The position numbers were made by a program, and so were the translations under genes. The notes under the pieces are model-generated. The model ran no database searches. It worked only from the letters and a program-made list of their open reading frames with translations, and was not told where the DNA came from. DNA of 64,000 nt, from the NCBI GenBank assembly GCA_014529385.2, contig CM043969.1, positions 29,094,946 to 29,158,945 on the forward strand, read 5' to 3'. The stretch is from Adiantum capillus-veneris (lineage: Eukaryota > Streptophyta > Polypodiopsida > Polypodiales > Pteridaceae). Below are positions 22,469 to 33,659 of the stretch, one piece after another. Within the stretch, counting starts at the first letter, position 1. The number at the start of each line of letters is the position of its first letter.

Positions 22469-23179
22469 TCAAGGGGTCAAGGTAGGTTGCAAATCGAAGG
22501 CTTCAAGGTAAAGTGATAACACAGTTGATGACTCTACAAGTTCACCTTCTTCCATCCACTTAGCATCCATTGGTGGATAGTTTCTGAACTTTACCAAGTA
22601 ACGCCTAGCAACCTTGCCTTTCACTTTCCTTTCTTTGTGTGCCAAAATCTGTTCGGGGACCAAGATCTCATCAAGTTCCTCGACTTCCGGCTGATCTTCA
22701 ACTGGCATATCTTCTGGCACATCACCCACATAGGGTCTGAGAAGACTCACATGAAACGCATTGTGAATCTTCCAACTGTCAGGCAATTTCAGCCTATATG
22801 CAACATCACTGATTATGTCGCATACTTGAAAAGGCCCATAGTAACGCATGCTGAGCTTTGGAAACAGTCTTTCCTTGCCCTTCATCTTCTTTAACCTTAC
22901 CTTTTCAAAGCGTAAAAGCATCCAATCACCAAGTGAATATACCACTTCACGACGGTGACGATCAGCTGCTTTCTTTTGCTTTGCTTGAGTCTTCTCTAAG
23001 GCCACTTTGACCTTCTTGTACATTTCATCCATGTCCTGAACATACTTATCTGCTTCAAATATCTTGTCCTTTGTGTGCAATATGGGAGGAACTTTCTTGC
23101 CACCTTTAACTATCTCAAAAGGTGCCTTGCCAGTTGATGAATGCATTGTATTATTGTATGCATACTCCACCAATGGCAA
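22469..23179 (-). pseudogene. Chromovirus B integrase C-terminus with chromodomain-like tail
   Basis: 236 codons in a frame shifted relative to pol. It continues the integrase after a one-base loss near 23213. It contains LVEYAYNNT, the SLGDWMLLRFEKVRLKK and [14 protein letters not shown] blocks of the GPY/F region, and [10 protein letters not shown]. It ends with VPEQILAH and YLVKFRNYPPMDAKWMEE (residues about 165-215), a chromodomain-like module. In chromoviruses this domain guides integration to chromatin. It is somewhat divergent from the canonical form. Confidence 0.85.
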
Positions 23180-25857
23180 ATACTGCTCCCACTTTCCTTT
23201 ATGCTCTGACTATAACACTTCAGCAGATCTAGGACATTAGAATTTGCCTCTTCTGACTGCCCATCTGTTTGAAGATGAAATGACGAAGAGAATTTGAGCG
23301 TGGTGCCCATATTCTCAAACAAGCCTCTCCAGAACAAACTTGTCATGCGTGGATCACGGCTGCTAACAATCGACTGTGGCATGCCATGATACTTGAAAAT
23401 ATTGCTCATAAACAAGCGTGCCATCTGATCTGGCTTTATCTTCTTCCTGACAGCAATAAAATGAGCCTGTTTGCTGAATCTGCAAATAATGGTCCAAATA
23501 CCATCGTTTCCTGTCTGCGTTCTCGGAAGATCAAAGATAAAATCCATAGCAATACTTTCCCATGGTTTATCTGGAATAGGTAGTGGTTGCAATAACCCTG
23601 GTACCTTTTGCCTGTCAAACTTGACCTTTTGGCATATTAGGCATTCTCGCACAAAGGCATCCACATCCCTTCTCAATGTAGGCCAATAGAAGAATGGCTC
23701 AACCGCTTTAACTGTAGCATCGATACCATGATGCCCTGCATACGGTGGGACATGACTCTCTTCCATAACTTTGCGTCGCAATGGCTTTGTGACACACAAT
23801 CTGCCATGCATCATCATGAACCCGTCTTTGAGAAGATAGTGTTCATGACGTTGTCCATCCATTAGCTGCTCGAAGACCCTTGCAAAATCTTCATCATTTG
23901 CATATTGTTCTCTCATATCATCAAGTTCATGATAAGGAATCGACACAGCTGAAATTTGTGGCTTCCTTGACAAGGCATCAACCACAACGTTCTTCTTGCC
24001 TTCCACATGCACAATCTGAAAATGGAACATGGACAAAATATTTGCCCATCGCATATGCTTCTCAGATAACTTTGTTTGTGTCAAGAAGTATTGCAAGGTA
24101 TGATGGTCCGTTTGGACAACGAAATCTGCACCTAGCAGGTAGTGTTTCCAACTTAAGAGCGCATGAATCACAACCAGTAACTCTTTCTCATAGACTTGCA
24201 TGGTCATCTCTGGCCCTTGCAAAATTCTGCTCTCATAGGCTACTACCCTGCCATCTTGCATTAGCACTGCACCAATGCTACTACCGCAGGCATCACACTG
24301 GACCACAAATGACCTTCTAAGATCTGGCAACACAATGGCTGGATCTGAAGTCATCTTTTCCTTTAAGAGATTAAAAGCTGAAATCTCTTTCTGTGTCCAT
24401 CTAAAGGTGACTACCTTCTTTTGAAGAGCATGTAAAGGTGAAGCAATCTCAGCGAAATTTCGGATAAACCGTCTATAATAGGAGCATAGTCCCAAGAAAC
24501 TTCGGACATCGTGCACCGTCTTCAAATCTGGCCATGACTTGATCGCTTCAACTTTTGCAGGATCCATTCTGACACCATCCTTTGAGACAATGTGTCCCAG
24601 AAAATGAATCTCTTCCAGAAAAAATTCACTTTTCTTTGCATTGATGAGCAACCTATGACTGCGTAGCTCTTCGAACACAATGGCCAAGTGATGCCTATGC
24701 TCCTCTTCATTCTTTGAGTAGACTATCATGTCATCAAAGAATGTACCAACAAACTGCTGGTGTGGACGGAAAATTCTGTCCATCATCCTATTGAACGTAG
24801 CAGGAGCATTTGTGAGACCAAAGGGCATCACTAAAAATTCGTAAAGGCCAAACGCCGTTCTAAAAGCAGTCTTGTGCACATCCTCTGATCTAATGCGGAT
24901 CTGATGGTACCCACTCTTTAGATCTATCCTGCTAAACATAGCTGCTCCTGCTAATTTGTCCATAATATCATCAATTCTAGGTATAGGGAACCTATTCTTG
25001 ATGGTATTCTTGTTCAGTGCACGGTAGTCGATGCACATACGCCATGAGCCATCCTTTTTCTGCACCAACAACACTAGAGAACAGAATGGAGATGAACTTG
25101 GCTGAATTAGCCCCTTTTCTAACAGCTCCTGTACTTGGCCCATTATCTCTTTCTGCTGAGCCGCACTAACCCTGTACGGAGGCTTATTTGGTGGGCTACT
25201 GCCTGGCACCAAATCTATCGCATGGTCCTCGGGTCTCTTTGGCGGTAATTGAGACGGTAATGAATCGGAAAAACAGTCACTGTACTGTTGTAAAAACATT
25301 GACCTTTCTTTATCTAGCACAAATAAATTTGATTCATCACAATCTGACACTTCACGTGCAAAAACCAAGTACGCAGAAAGATGCTTTTTCATTACAGAAG
25401 TAATAGCAGAAGTTGATACAGTGGGAATAGACTCCCCTTTAAGCTTTACATCCAGAATGTGAGTCTTTCCCCTGCTCTGTACAGTGATCTTTTTGTTGTA
25501 GGCATCCACGATTCCCTGTACACGAAACAACCAAGGAATACCTAACAACACATCACATCTGTCCAGTGGCATGATGTAAAATTCTTCAGCATCTACATAG
25601 GACTGGATATGTAGACGTAACTTTCCAATGATGGGTGTCACAGCCTCTGTATGGCCAGGACATGCCAAACCTGCCTCTGCTGTATACCCCATCTCTTTAG
25701 GTCTGATTCCCAACTTTGAAGCCAATTTTGGGGAAATGAAGTTGGCTTTGGCACCTGGATCAAAGAAGATAAGCACTGTTTGATCCCTGACCTTTCCCCA
25801 TGCTCTGCAAAGCTCACTTGCATCTGAATTTGGCTTGTCGCCCACCATATCTGGCAC
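23110..25857 (-). pseudogene. Chromovirus B pol: protease, RT, RNase H, integrase core
   Basis: 915-codon frame. The protease has Asp33 in FFDPGAK (D-P-G instead of D-S/T-G). RT spans about 235-405 with D312 (RIDLKSGYHQI) and FFDD at 373-376. RNase H has D522, E559 and D584. Integrase has a zinc region with H702, H709 or H710, C739 and C742, and core residues D782 and E869, but the second catalytic Asp is Ser833 (VSSRDP, where element C has VSDRDP). The frame breaks near codon 880. The gag-pol frame change at its start comes from a 13-bp tandem duplication at about 25853-25878, so the ancestor probably had one gag-pol frame. Confidence 0.9.
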
Positions 25858-27540
25858 TAGACCAGGGCACTAGACCAGCCATGGGCTTCTTTCCTTTCCT
25901 GTCCTCCTTGTCTTCAGAATGAGCTGGCCTTTTCTTTGTAGGACAATTGTAAGCAATGTGGCTAGGCTGCTCACAAATAAAGCATTTGTTCTCTGTTCTC
26001 AGGACCTTCTTTTGCTCTTCAGACTTGCGAGGAAAGCGTCTTTTCCATTTCTTCGCTGGTCCCTTTTCTGATTCAGCTGTAGCTTTATCTTTCCCTGCGT
26101 TGGCTGACTGCTGAGTCCCTTTAGGAGCCTCATTGGGAACGTGCTGCTTGGCTGAATTTTTCTTGCCTGATCCTGCCTTGACGCCAGTGTTAAATTCACA
26201 ATCTTCTCCCTTGAGCAAACCATTGCCAGTGTTTGCTACCTCAATGAGCTGTGTCAAAGTAGTGACTTTTGTCTTCGTACAGTACTTTCTCAATCCTTTA
26301 GGTAGGCCACAACAGTATTTTTCAATCTGTTCTGTCAATGGCACAAACCTATAGGAAGTTACTGGAAGTAGAGCTTTCCAAAACTTCCGATTGTAATCAT
26401 CCAGATTTCTGCAAGTGGCAGCATTAAGCTGGTGCCATTCTGTCATGACATCTGCTTCAAAGTCATCAGATAACCATGCTGCTGCAAAAATCTGCTTGAA
26501 ATAAATCCATGTGGACGGAGCTTGCCCTTGAAGCAATAAAGTTGTCCACCATTGTCCTGCATTCCCTGTCAAGAAAGTGGCTACCTTGCGGACCTTTGAA
26601 GCCTCTGTAAAGTTTCCCCCTGCATAGGCCTTGTCAAACTGCTGGAGGAATGAGAGAGCCTTCTTCCTGCATCAAACCCTGTAAAGGTCGTGAATGACAC
26701 ACCTTTGCCACCTTCTTTGTACGGAGTTGGCCTCTCCAACGGCGTTAAATTGTCATATGGAAGTGACTGAAACATGGGAACACTATTAGGGTTCATCTGT
26801 GTTCCTTGGCCGCTATTAACTTGACCTGGAAATGCCATATTTGGCTGCTGATTTGTAATTCCAGCCATACCAAAATTTGCTTGTGGCATCCCAAATTGGC
26901 CCTGAGTGCTCTGAAACCCTGGTAGCATGCCCGTGACACCATACATGGGGTTGGGCATCATCGTTTGAGCGCCCCCGAACACTGTTCCTGGCGTGTAAAA
27001 CTGATTTCCAGGTGCATGACCAGCCATGCTCTGGAATACCGATCCACCTCCAAAATAGCCAGGGTGTACTGAAGGTGGTGAGGAGACCTGTTGCATAGCC
27101 TGTAGGTTGCTTCCCTGCCCATTAGAATCAACTATAGGCTGCTGAAAGGTGGCGAGCTGAACTGGTACAACTTGAAAGACTAGCATCTCAGCCACCTGTT
27201 CTTGCACCTTAGGCACAGGTTGTGGAGACTTCATGTTCTCCGTCAAGTGTACAGGTGTTTTCATTGACTGTGCAGTATGAATCACCTGTGCTCGAGCCTT
27301 AACAGGCTTTTGAATATGATCCAGTGACTCAACTTGCTGAGACGGAACAGGAGGTTGCAGAAAGGCTAAAAACCTCGGATTCTGCATTACTTGTGTGAAC
27401 ATAGCCACAGCAGTAGCCAACTGGGTCCTGAATATATCATCATCCGTCTGTGGTGGTCTTGAAGACTCACCCACTTCATGTGTCTGTTGACCCTGTGAAG
27501 AGGAAACCTCTTCAGTCACATCATCTGGTCTGTCAGCCAT
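25814..27540 (-). pseudogene. Chromovirus B gag (frameshifted)
   Basis: Likely start MADRPDD at 27540, matching MAEKRDQ of element C. The first part (to about 26668) has a Gln/Pro/Gly-rich spacer with GMxG repeats. A one-base loss near 26668 breaks the frame just before the capsid-like block GNAGQWWTTLL. That block continues in the second frame (26572-25814), followed by a CX2CX4HX4C knuckle (CFICEQPSHIAYNC). Gag binds RNA and builds the particle. Confidence 0.85.
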
Positions 27541-27629
27541 AATTGCAATTCCCTGTGTCTGGTCTATGATCCCCTGTGTCTTCAAGCCTAAATTGACCAA
27601 GGCTCACTTCTATGGGAAAAAGTGATTTA

Positions 27630-27647
27630 ATCCCGTCGATGGAACCA
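27630..27647 (-). promoter_or_regulatory. Primer binding site of chromovirus B
   Basis: TGGTTCCATCGACGGGAT on the minus strand, directly abutting the 5' LTR and complementary to a CCA-ending tRNA tail. The same 18-mer follows the LTR of element C (50663-50680). I do not name the tRNA. Confidence 0.8.
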
Positions 27648-29127
27648 TGAAACCGGCTTGTTCAATCCAAAAAGGGCGGTAGACTTTACTTTAAACCTTG
27701 ATTTAGCTTTCACCCATTTAGTTTGTCGTCCACTTTACCTGTACTTTCAAGACACAACAAAGGGGAGAGGGATACAGGCTGCTAGATTGCACTTGTATGA
27801 GTAGACCGACACCAGATTGGCCCCTAACTTAGGCGCCCCTTTCGGTATTTCTTTATTGTTCAAAAGAGGGAATAAACGTTGTGGATCCCTACAAGCTGCC
27901 CTGCACAAACTCTGCTGAATTTCCACTGTTCCGGCCTGATTTCGGCAGCATAACTGTACTAGGACACTTCACAGTCAGTATTCCCACGCATTGAATGACT
28001 TTCCCGACGCATACAGGCACTTTGCAAAACCTGGCGAGAATCTGCAGCACGCTGAATTCTCTGTTTTCAGCCCCGAAAATGCGCCAGATCACCTGTAGAG
28101 CGGTCCTCTTGCGTCCCCGAACCTCCTGGGGGTATTAGGGTCCGTTTAGGGCCAAAACCCTAAACCTGCAAAAAATACACAGCAGGCTGTAATTTACTGT
28201 TTCGGGCTCCGTTTCGCGTGCCGGTCGCATCCGTAGCAAGTCCTCGAGCTCCCGCACTTGTAGGGCTACTTGCCCTTTGAATCGGACGAGATTTCTGGCG
28301 TGAAACCTCTCCGAATTCACCTGTACCTGCGGGGGAATTAACCGCTAGCTAATCCAGTACCTGTGCAAGAGGCTCTTGCCTCGGCAATCGCGCATGAACC
28401 CACACAACTGTACATTGGTCAAATGAAGAGCCCACTAGTGGGGCATAACATACTGCCAAAGGGGAGAGAGAGGGCAGTGCGTAGCGTGCAGGGCATCACT
28501 CCTGGCACCGCACTGTACATGGGAGGGAAAGCAAGCACTCCATAGCTCTTAACCTGTGACAAAATCGGAAAATGAGCCTCTCCCAGCTTAAAATTCAGCG
28601 CCACTTCCTTCTTGCATTGGAAACTGCACTAGAATGTGCCACTTGGCACATTTACAAGCATTTTCCCGTTTCGGGGTTGCCGCCTAAAAATATCCCAACC
28701 GGTTGCCCAGCTGACTTCACGGCAGAGTAAGAAAATGTTCCCCTTGTCATTCCGGAGGTAATGACGCCAACACATTTTCAGGTCCCAAAATAGCAGTTCC
28801 CTAAATTTTAGGAGATGCTGCCATTGTATCTTTCTAGGTCATCTGACCCTCTTTGTACACTGCGGCCACATCCAGAACTGAAATGTAGCCTCTGTAGCAA
28901 AGGATTCCACTTTGGCTAGTCAAGGACCCCACTTGGCTAACCATAGTCTTTGTCCAACCTTAGTGCTCTCTTGCCCTCAGGCCTGGACTCCCTCTGGACA
29001 GTTCCACACTAGCTATGCAATGCAGGGCAGTTAGATTTCCTGATGGATGTTTCCAAAAAGTGAAAGTAAATAGATAATAAGAAAGAAATCAACAAAAAGG
29101 ATAGATAGTAGTCACACGCTGGTGACG
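27648..29127 (-). repeat. 5' LTR of chromovirus B
   Basis: 1480 bp. The outer terminal base is changed (CG where TG is expected on the minus strand). Otherwise nearly the same as the left LTR. Confidence 0.93.
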
Positions 29128-30680
29128 TCATCTTGTGAATGGCCGTCTTTACCATCTCAAGGTACTTGTAGATGGGCATGGCTCAGGAGGATCCGGAAGG
29201 GGTGCCTGTCCAGGGACCGTATAGAAGGATGTTGCTTATTGGCCCCATACATCAGGGGAAGTGATCATTTGGGGAGGGGAGTGCTCCCGAAAGAGACGCC
29301 ATGCCTCTCTCGAGTCTCTGCTCAAGAACAACTGTAATAAGTCCCGCTCCAATTGAGCTAGGAACGCTCGCTTCTTCTGTCGCACAAGACGCCGAAAGGC
29401 TATCCGAGACTGTCTATGATCGATGACCTCTAGGAGAAGATCCCTCTGAAGCTATGCTCTCGTCGCTCTACATTCCTCGTCATACCAACTGTGCTGAGGC
29501 ATGCTCCCAGGCCGCCGTCTCTGATCAGACTGAGTATGTGGGTATGCCTCTACTGCTACATCATGCAATGTCTTAGTTAGTAAAGTGGTGAGCTCTTTAT
29601 TGAAAGTCCTGGCCTGGCTGCTGTACATAGACGACCATAGATCTCCTCTGTATAGGCAGGCAGTGTAAATATACAGCGGGTGTGTGTCCTTCCTGACACC
29701 TGAGCTGTACTGTACTGAAAGGAGATTGAAAATGTCAAAGGAGGATGATCCACTGCTACACCCTCTGGTTTGGGTCCAATTGTGAATTCCTGAATGCAGG
29801 GGATGAAGCTCGGCTGTGCCATGACATAGTCCACTGTGCTGGCCCCATGCCTATGTGGGAAGCAAGTAAACCAGCTGCTACGGGAAATTGCTGTAGGCTA
29901 TTAAGTATGGCCAATCCATGTGAGGCCCCCATTTCCATCAAATATCTCCCGTACTCAATGTATTACTCTTCCTGTGAACGTCCGTCCACCCGCATGTCAC
30001 TGATATCTAGCTCTCTCAATATTTCGGCTGAAGTATCATAGGAAATTGCTTGATGATTTCTTGCGCGAGCATTAAAGTCCCCCAAGAGAATGATGTCACC
30101 ATCTCGGGAAAACTCCCATATGTCCTTATCTAGTGCAGAGAAAGGAGATTGTTCTCTAGGTGGGCATACACTGATGTGCTAGGGGCAAAGTAACATATAG
30201 CAATGTACAAGAATCTGCCTATCTCAGCTCTCAATCTCACCCACATGTATCTGGCCTGATCACCTCTCCAAACAATGTGCACAAGCGGCTGGAACTCCTC
30301 TCTGAATAGGACTCCTACTCCTCCTGACCCTTTGCCCCTGTGCTCTGATCTCGTCTTTGCCCGACAAGCTGTCTCCCACCTATATCCAGTCACATGTGGC
30401 ATAAGCTGTCCCGGTACCTATCGTGTCTCTGAGTAAAAGACGATGTCTCTCCCCATATAGCTGTCCTCAAAGGCCCCTACATAAAGACGAAGTGACCCGT
30501 TACAGCTCCATGCTGCCATCTTTAGTGTGGTCCCACAGGTCTTGCACCGTCATGCGGAGCGTCACTCCAATATCACACCCTTCCCATCTCGGTAAAAAGC
30601 AATCTTACCTTTTTCCCTTGCCACTCTAATATCTGGCAATACCTCTTGCATATGAGCAATCTGCGAGAGGGTGAAATTTT
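29128..30680 (-). pseudogene. RTE-like LINE-1, endonuclease and pre-RT region
   Basis: Minus strand: an endonuclease-like segment includes LMPHVTGYRWE (30402 region), GVGVLFREEF and YMWVRLRAEIGRFLYIAICYF. A later block matches LINE-2 around WYDEECRETR. A TAG precedes VPGQLMPH. On the plus strand side it meets a telomere-like repeat and the truncated end of LINE-2 at about 30690. The 5' UTR and start are not recognised. Confidence 0.7.
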
Positions 30681-30696
30681 GGGTTTAGGGTTTAGG
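30681..30696. repeat. Short telomere-like repeat at a LINE-LINE junction
   Basis: GGGTTTAGGGTTTAGG: two TTTAGGG-type units exactly where LINE-2 homology stops and LINE-1 begins. Confidence 0.7.
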
Positions 30697-31298
30697 AAGC
30701 GGCCGCGTATCTCATAGTATGCCGGGCAGTGACGTGTAGTGCAACTCTGTCTCTGGCTCTAAGTTACATAGGTGACATCCTGGCCCCTGCCGGCACTCCT
30801 CGAAATCGGCTAGTCTCGATTTGGAGCTGATGTGAGGATGTGAGTATCTGTCCAATAGCGCATCTTATCCCATGAGATAAGTGTGTATCCATGTATGTAG
30901 GCCTAGTCACAAAGCCGTCCTCCGTGAGTTGGAGACGATGCTCTCTGTAGAAGGCCATCTTCGTGCCCAACTCCTGTGTCGGCTGTATCCATGTGCTCCT
31001 GGCATCTAGCTGAATCACATCCTGACGTATGAGTCTGGTGATCTCTGTCTGTGTGAGAGACAGGGAGGGTGCATCCAGGGAGTATTGAAGCGGAGGTAAT
31101 CTATCCATGTTGAGACCATGCGATTGAAACCATGCTGTCATTTGTCCATACCAACATGGTGTATCGCCTTGTAGAGCTAGTTGTTGAGATGACTTCAGGG
31201 CAAGCCGAGCGTATCTATCCCTGGGGAGATCCCATAGACCGTGCATAAAGGTTACTGATCTAGTCAATGCCTCCACCACAAGAGAGGGGGGAGGGGCG
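30697..31298 (-). pseudogene. RTE-like LINE-2, C-terminal region
   Basis: Minus strand: VEALTRSVTFMHGLWDLPRD, FVTRPTYMDTHLSHGIRCAIGQ and a cysteine cluster matching the CHCPVYY region of LINE-4. It stops inside the RGRFH-equivalent codons at about 30700, so the 3' UTR is missing. It is continuous with 41982-43697 once the LTR element is removed. Confidence 0.8.
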
Positions 31299-32313
31299 TG
31301 TCACGTGACACATCCAACCCTATGTGTCCGTGGACAAGCTATAGCATGACCAGGGTTCAGTTCAGTCCAGTCAGTCTAGATTAGAAGTGATCTGGCACTT
31401 TTGTGAGTCTATTCGTAGACCGTGCATGCCTAGTCACTTAGTGTAGATGCATATCCTCTGGTTGCACACAGCATGATCATAAGCATTCCCATCAGAATCC
31501 ATCAGAAGCCTTCAGGGGAATTTTCTAGTGCATTTAGCCTATTTTACCTATTTTTGACATTTTTCACTTATTATTTTTAAGTGACTTTTGTTGGAAAGTA
31601 GATTGAGTAAGTTTGTATATAAGCAAACCTAGACTAGCATTAAATGACAGAAGAGGCAGCAGGAGCCAAGCTCAACAGGCAACTTCTCAAGCAAGAACCC
31701 CTTGGTGGATTTCCCTCCAAGCAAGAAGATCCATCAACTATTTTCTGCAGATAAGACCCGCCATTTTCAGCAGACAAAGACCGGTAGTTCAGCCCGAAAA
31801 GACCATCAGTTTTAGCTCTAAAGAACATTAGTTTTCAGCCCTAAGACCTACAGATTTTCAGCGACAAAGACCAGCAGAAATCAGCCCCAAAACCAGCGTT
31901 TTGGATTTGCGGCAGATTTCAGCCCATTAGCGTTTTGGACAGCAGATAAAGAGTAGCAGATTTCAGCCCTTGGATCGGTCTCTCTATCCCCGTCATCGTC
32001 ATCGATCTAGCCTAGACTTGCATCAGTCACATGCATTTAGATTGTACTAGTTTGTGCAATCAATAGTAGACCACTCTCGTCGGCCTTCGGAGGAGGTTTT
32101 TACGTCTCCGGTGTCGTATTTCTCTTCTCTCTCTCTCTCTCTCAGTCTCATACACTTGCACACACAGTGTCCATTCACTTTGTTTGGGATCATTGCACTC
32201 TCTCATTAAGAACAGAAGGCTTTCCCTTCCATAAGAACAAAAAGGAACCTTAAGCACTGTTCGGAGCACTCATCTTGAGCAAAGTTCAAACATTCATTCC
32301 GCTGCACCTTACA
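31299..32313 (+). repeat. 5' LTR of element A (1015 bp)
   Basis: Starts with the 12-bp palindrome TGTCACGTGACA (G-box CACGTG inside), has a TATATAAG box at 31616-31623 and ends in ACA before the PBS. It lacks about 200 bp that the 3' LTR has (41212-41409). Confidence 0.93.
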
Positions 32314-32314
32314 T

Positions 32315-32326
32315 TGGTATCAGAGC
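32315..32326 (+). promoter_or_regulatory. Primer binding site of element A (initiator Met tRNA type)
   Basis: TGGTATCAGAGC, the classic plant PBS complementary to the 3' end of initiator Met tRNA, one base after the LTR. Confidence 0.9.
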
Positions 32327-32787
32327 TTTGGCAGTGTTCTGTATCACTCAAAGAAATAACCACAAGAATCACAAGAAACTTTTTTTCTTGTTGCTGTCGC
32401 ACGAACCCAAGTTCGCTTGGGCGTGTCGATTCCTAATTGTGATTTTGAAGAGTGACAGGAATTCCAAAAGAAGGGCTTGTCCAGCCTCCCCTTCTGCCTC
32501 TTTTCACTCATTGAGAGCGGACCGTGCACTTAGCGGCTGGCCAATTGACGTGAGGTGGGAAAAAGCAACCTTGGTGTGAGCGCAAGGCCGCCAAGGGGTG
32601 CGCCCGCGGAAAAGAGTAGAACTCGGGTGAAGAGAAGATCCTTCTCAAACACAGATTGCAAGCAAAAGAAAACCTCAAGAACCTCAAGACCCTCAAGAAC
32701 TCAAGAACCACGGCCCTTAAGAACCCAAGTTCCTCGTGAACTTAAGAACCCAAGACCACAAGAACCCACAAGAACCCTCGACTTCAA

Positions 32788-33524
32788 AATGGTCATCACT
32801 CGAAGCGGAATGGATACTTCGCTTGGAGGTGATGAGCATGAGAGAGGCGAAGAAGAATTTTCTCCACTAGGAGGTTTTTCCGACCCTCCCCCTTCCCATC
32901 TACGTCAAGGATTGCACTAACTCCTATGGAGGAGTTGGACCAGATGTTTATGGAAAGGAAGTTAGAACGTGAAGCAAGAAATGCAAAAAGAATCGCAGAA
33001 TTTGATCATGAATGCAAAGAAAGAAAAGCAGAAATGGATCGCAGACACGCAGAAAGCAAAGCAGAAAGAAAGGCAGCCATAGAGCGTGAGCAAGAGTTCT
33101 GGCGACTCTTTTCTCAAGTTTAGGCACAGATGCAAGAGATTTGGGGAAAGGAGACTCTCTCAGTCTCTTCTTCTCCAAATCATGACACACAGGATTTGAA
33201 TGACAATGATTTGCATGAGGATTTGAATGCCAATGATTTGCATGATGATTTGAATGACAATGATAAGCATGATGATTTGGATGATAATGATGAGCATGAT
33301 GATTTGGTTGACAATGACAAGCATGATGATTTGCATGATCAAGATGTGATTTCTCACAAGCATGATGAGTTGCATGAAGATGTGATTGTTCACAAGAAGG
33401 ATGATGTGTTGGTTGATACTTTTTCTAGCAAAGCTAACCTCGTTGCAGATTCGATCAATCACGAAGGATCGATCATGGCTCTCGAGTCAAGGTCCAAAGG
33501 ACCCCCTCAAGAAGAAGCGATCTT
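32788..33524 (+). pseudogene. Repeat-rich gag-like ORF of element A
   Basis: ATG 32788 opens MVITRSGMD, a common start of plant gag proteins. A frame change near 32920 leads to a strongly charged coiled-coil segment (MEELDQMFMERKLEREARN on). After TAG at 33121-33123 the same frame holds five 27-bp units (33193-33327), each coding nine residues of the form DLNDNDxHD, then a His/Asp-rich tail. No capsid motif or zinc knuckle was seen. The L1 insertion at 33524 cuts the ORF. Its role is unknown; packaging by a partner element is a guess. Confidence 0.6.
33193..33327 (+). repeat. 27-bp tandem repeat, five units
   Basis: Five in-frame units starting GATTTG, each translating to DL[ND][DA]ND[LKE]H[DE] or close variants. 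A partial sixth follows. Confidence 0.9.
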
Positions 33525-33659
33525 ATCCTGACCTGCACGCTCGCTGCTGCTAGCACCCCCACCCCTGCCCCCCCCCCCCCCCCCCCCTTGCCTGTCCTCT
33601 CTCGCGCCGCCACCCCCCACCCGCTGTCGTCTCGAGCTGCCACCCCCTTGCTCGCCTTA

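Larger units (their letters stand above)
20416..29127 (-). mobile_element. Chromovirus B: full-length Ty3/gypsy element with two LTRs and TSD
   Basis: 8712 bp on the minus strand. LTRs 20416-21895 and 27648-29127 are both 1480 bp and nearly identical by eye. The target duplication TCATC (20411-20415 and 29128-29132) is exact. The PBS abuts the right LTR and a polypurine tract abuts the left LTR. Order gag, protease, RT, RNase H, integrase, chromodomain-like tail identifies a chromovirus. Close LTRs suggest a recent insertion, but gag and pol carry frameshifts. It sits inside LINE-1. Confidence 0.95.

Noticed and set aside
23386-24320. Plus-strand frames opposite chromovirus B pol
   Set aside because: Shadows of the minus-strand RT and integrase frame, with no independent motifs.
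30681-30696. True interstitial telomere array
   Set aside because: Only about two units, too short to call an array.
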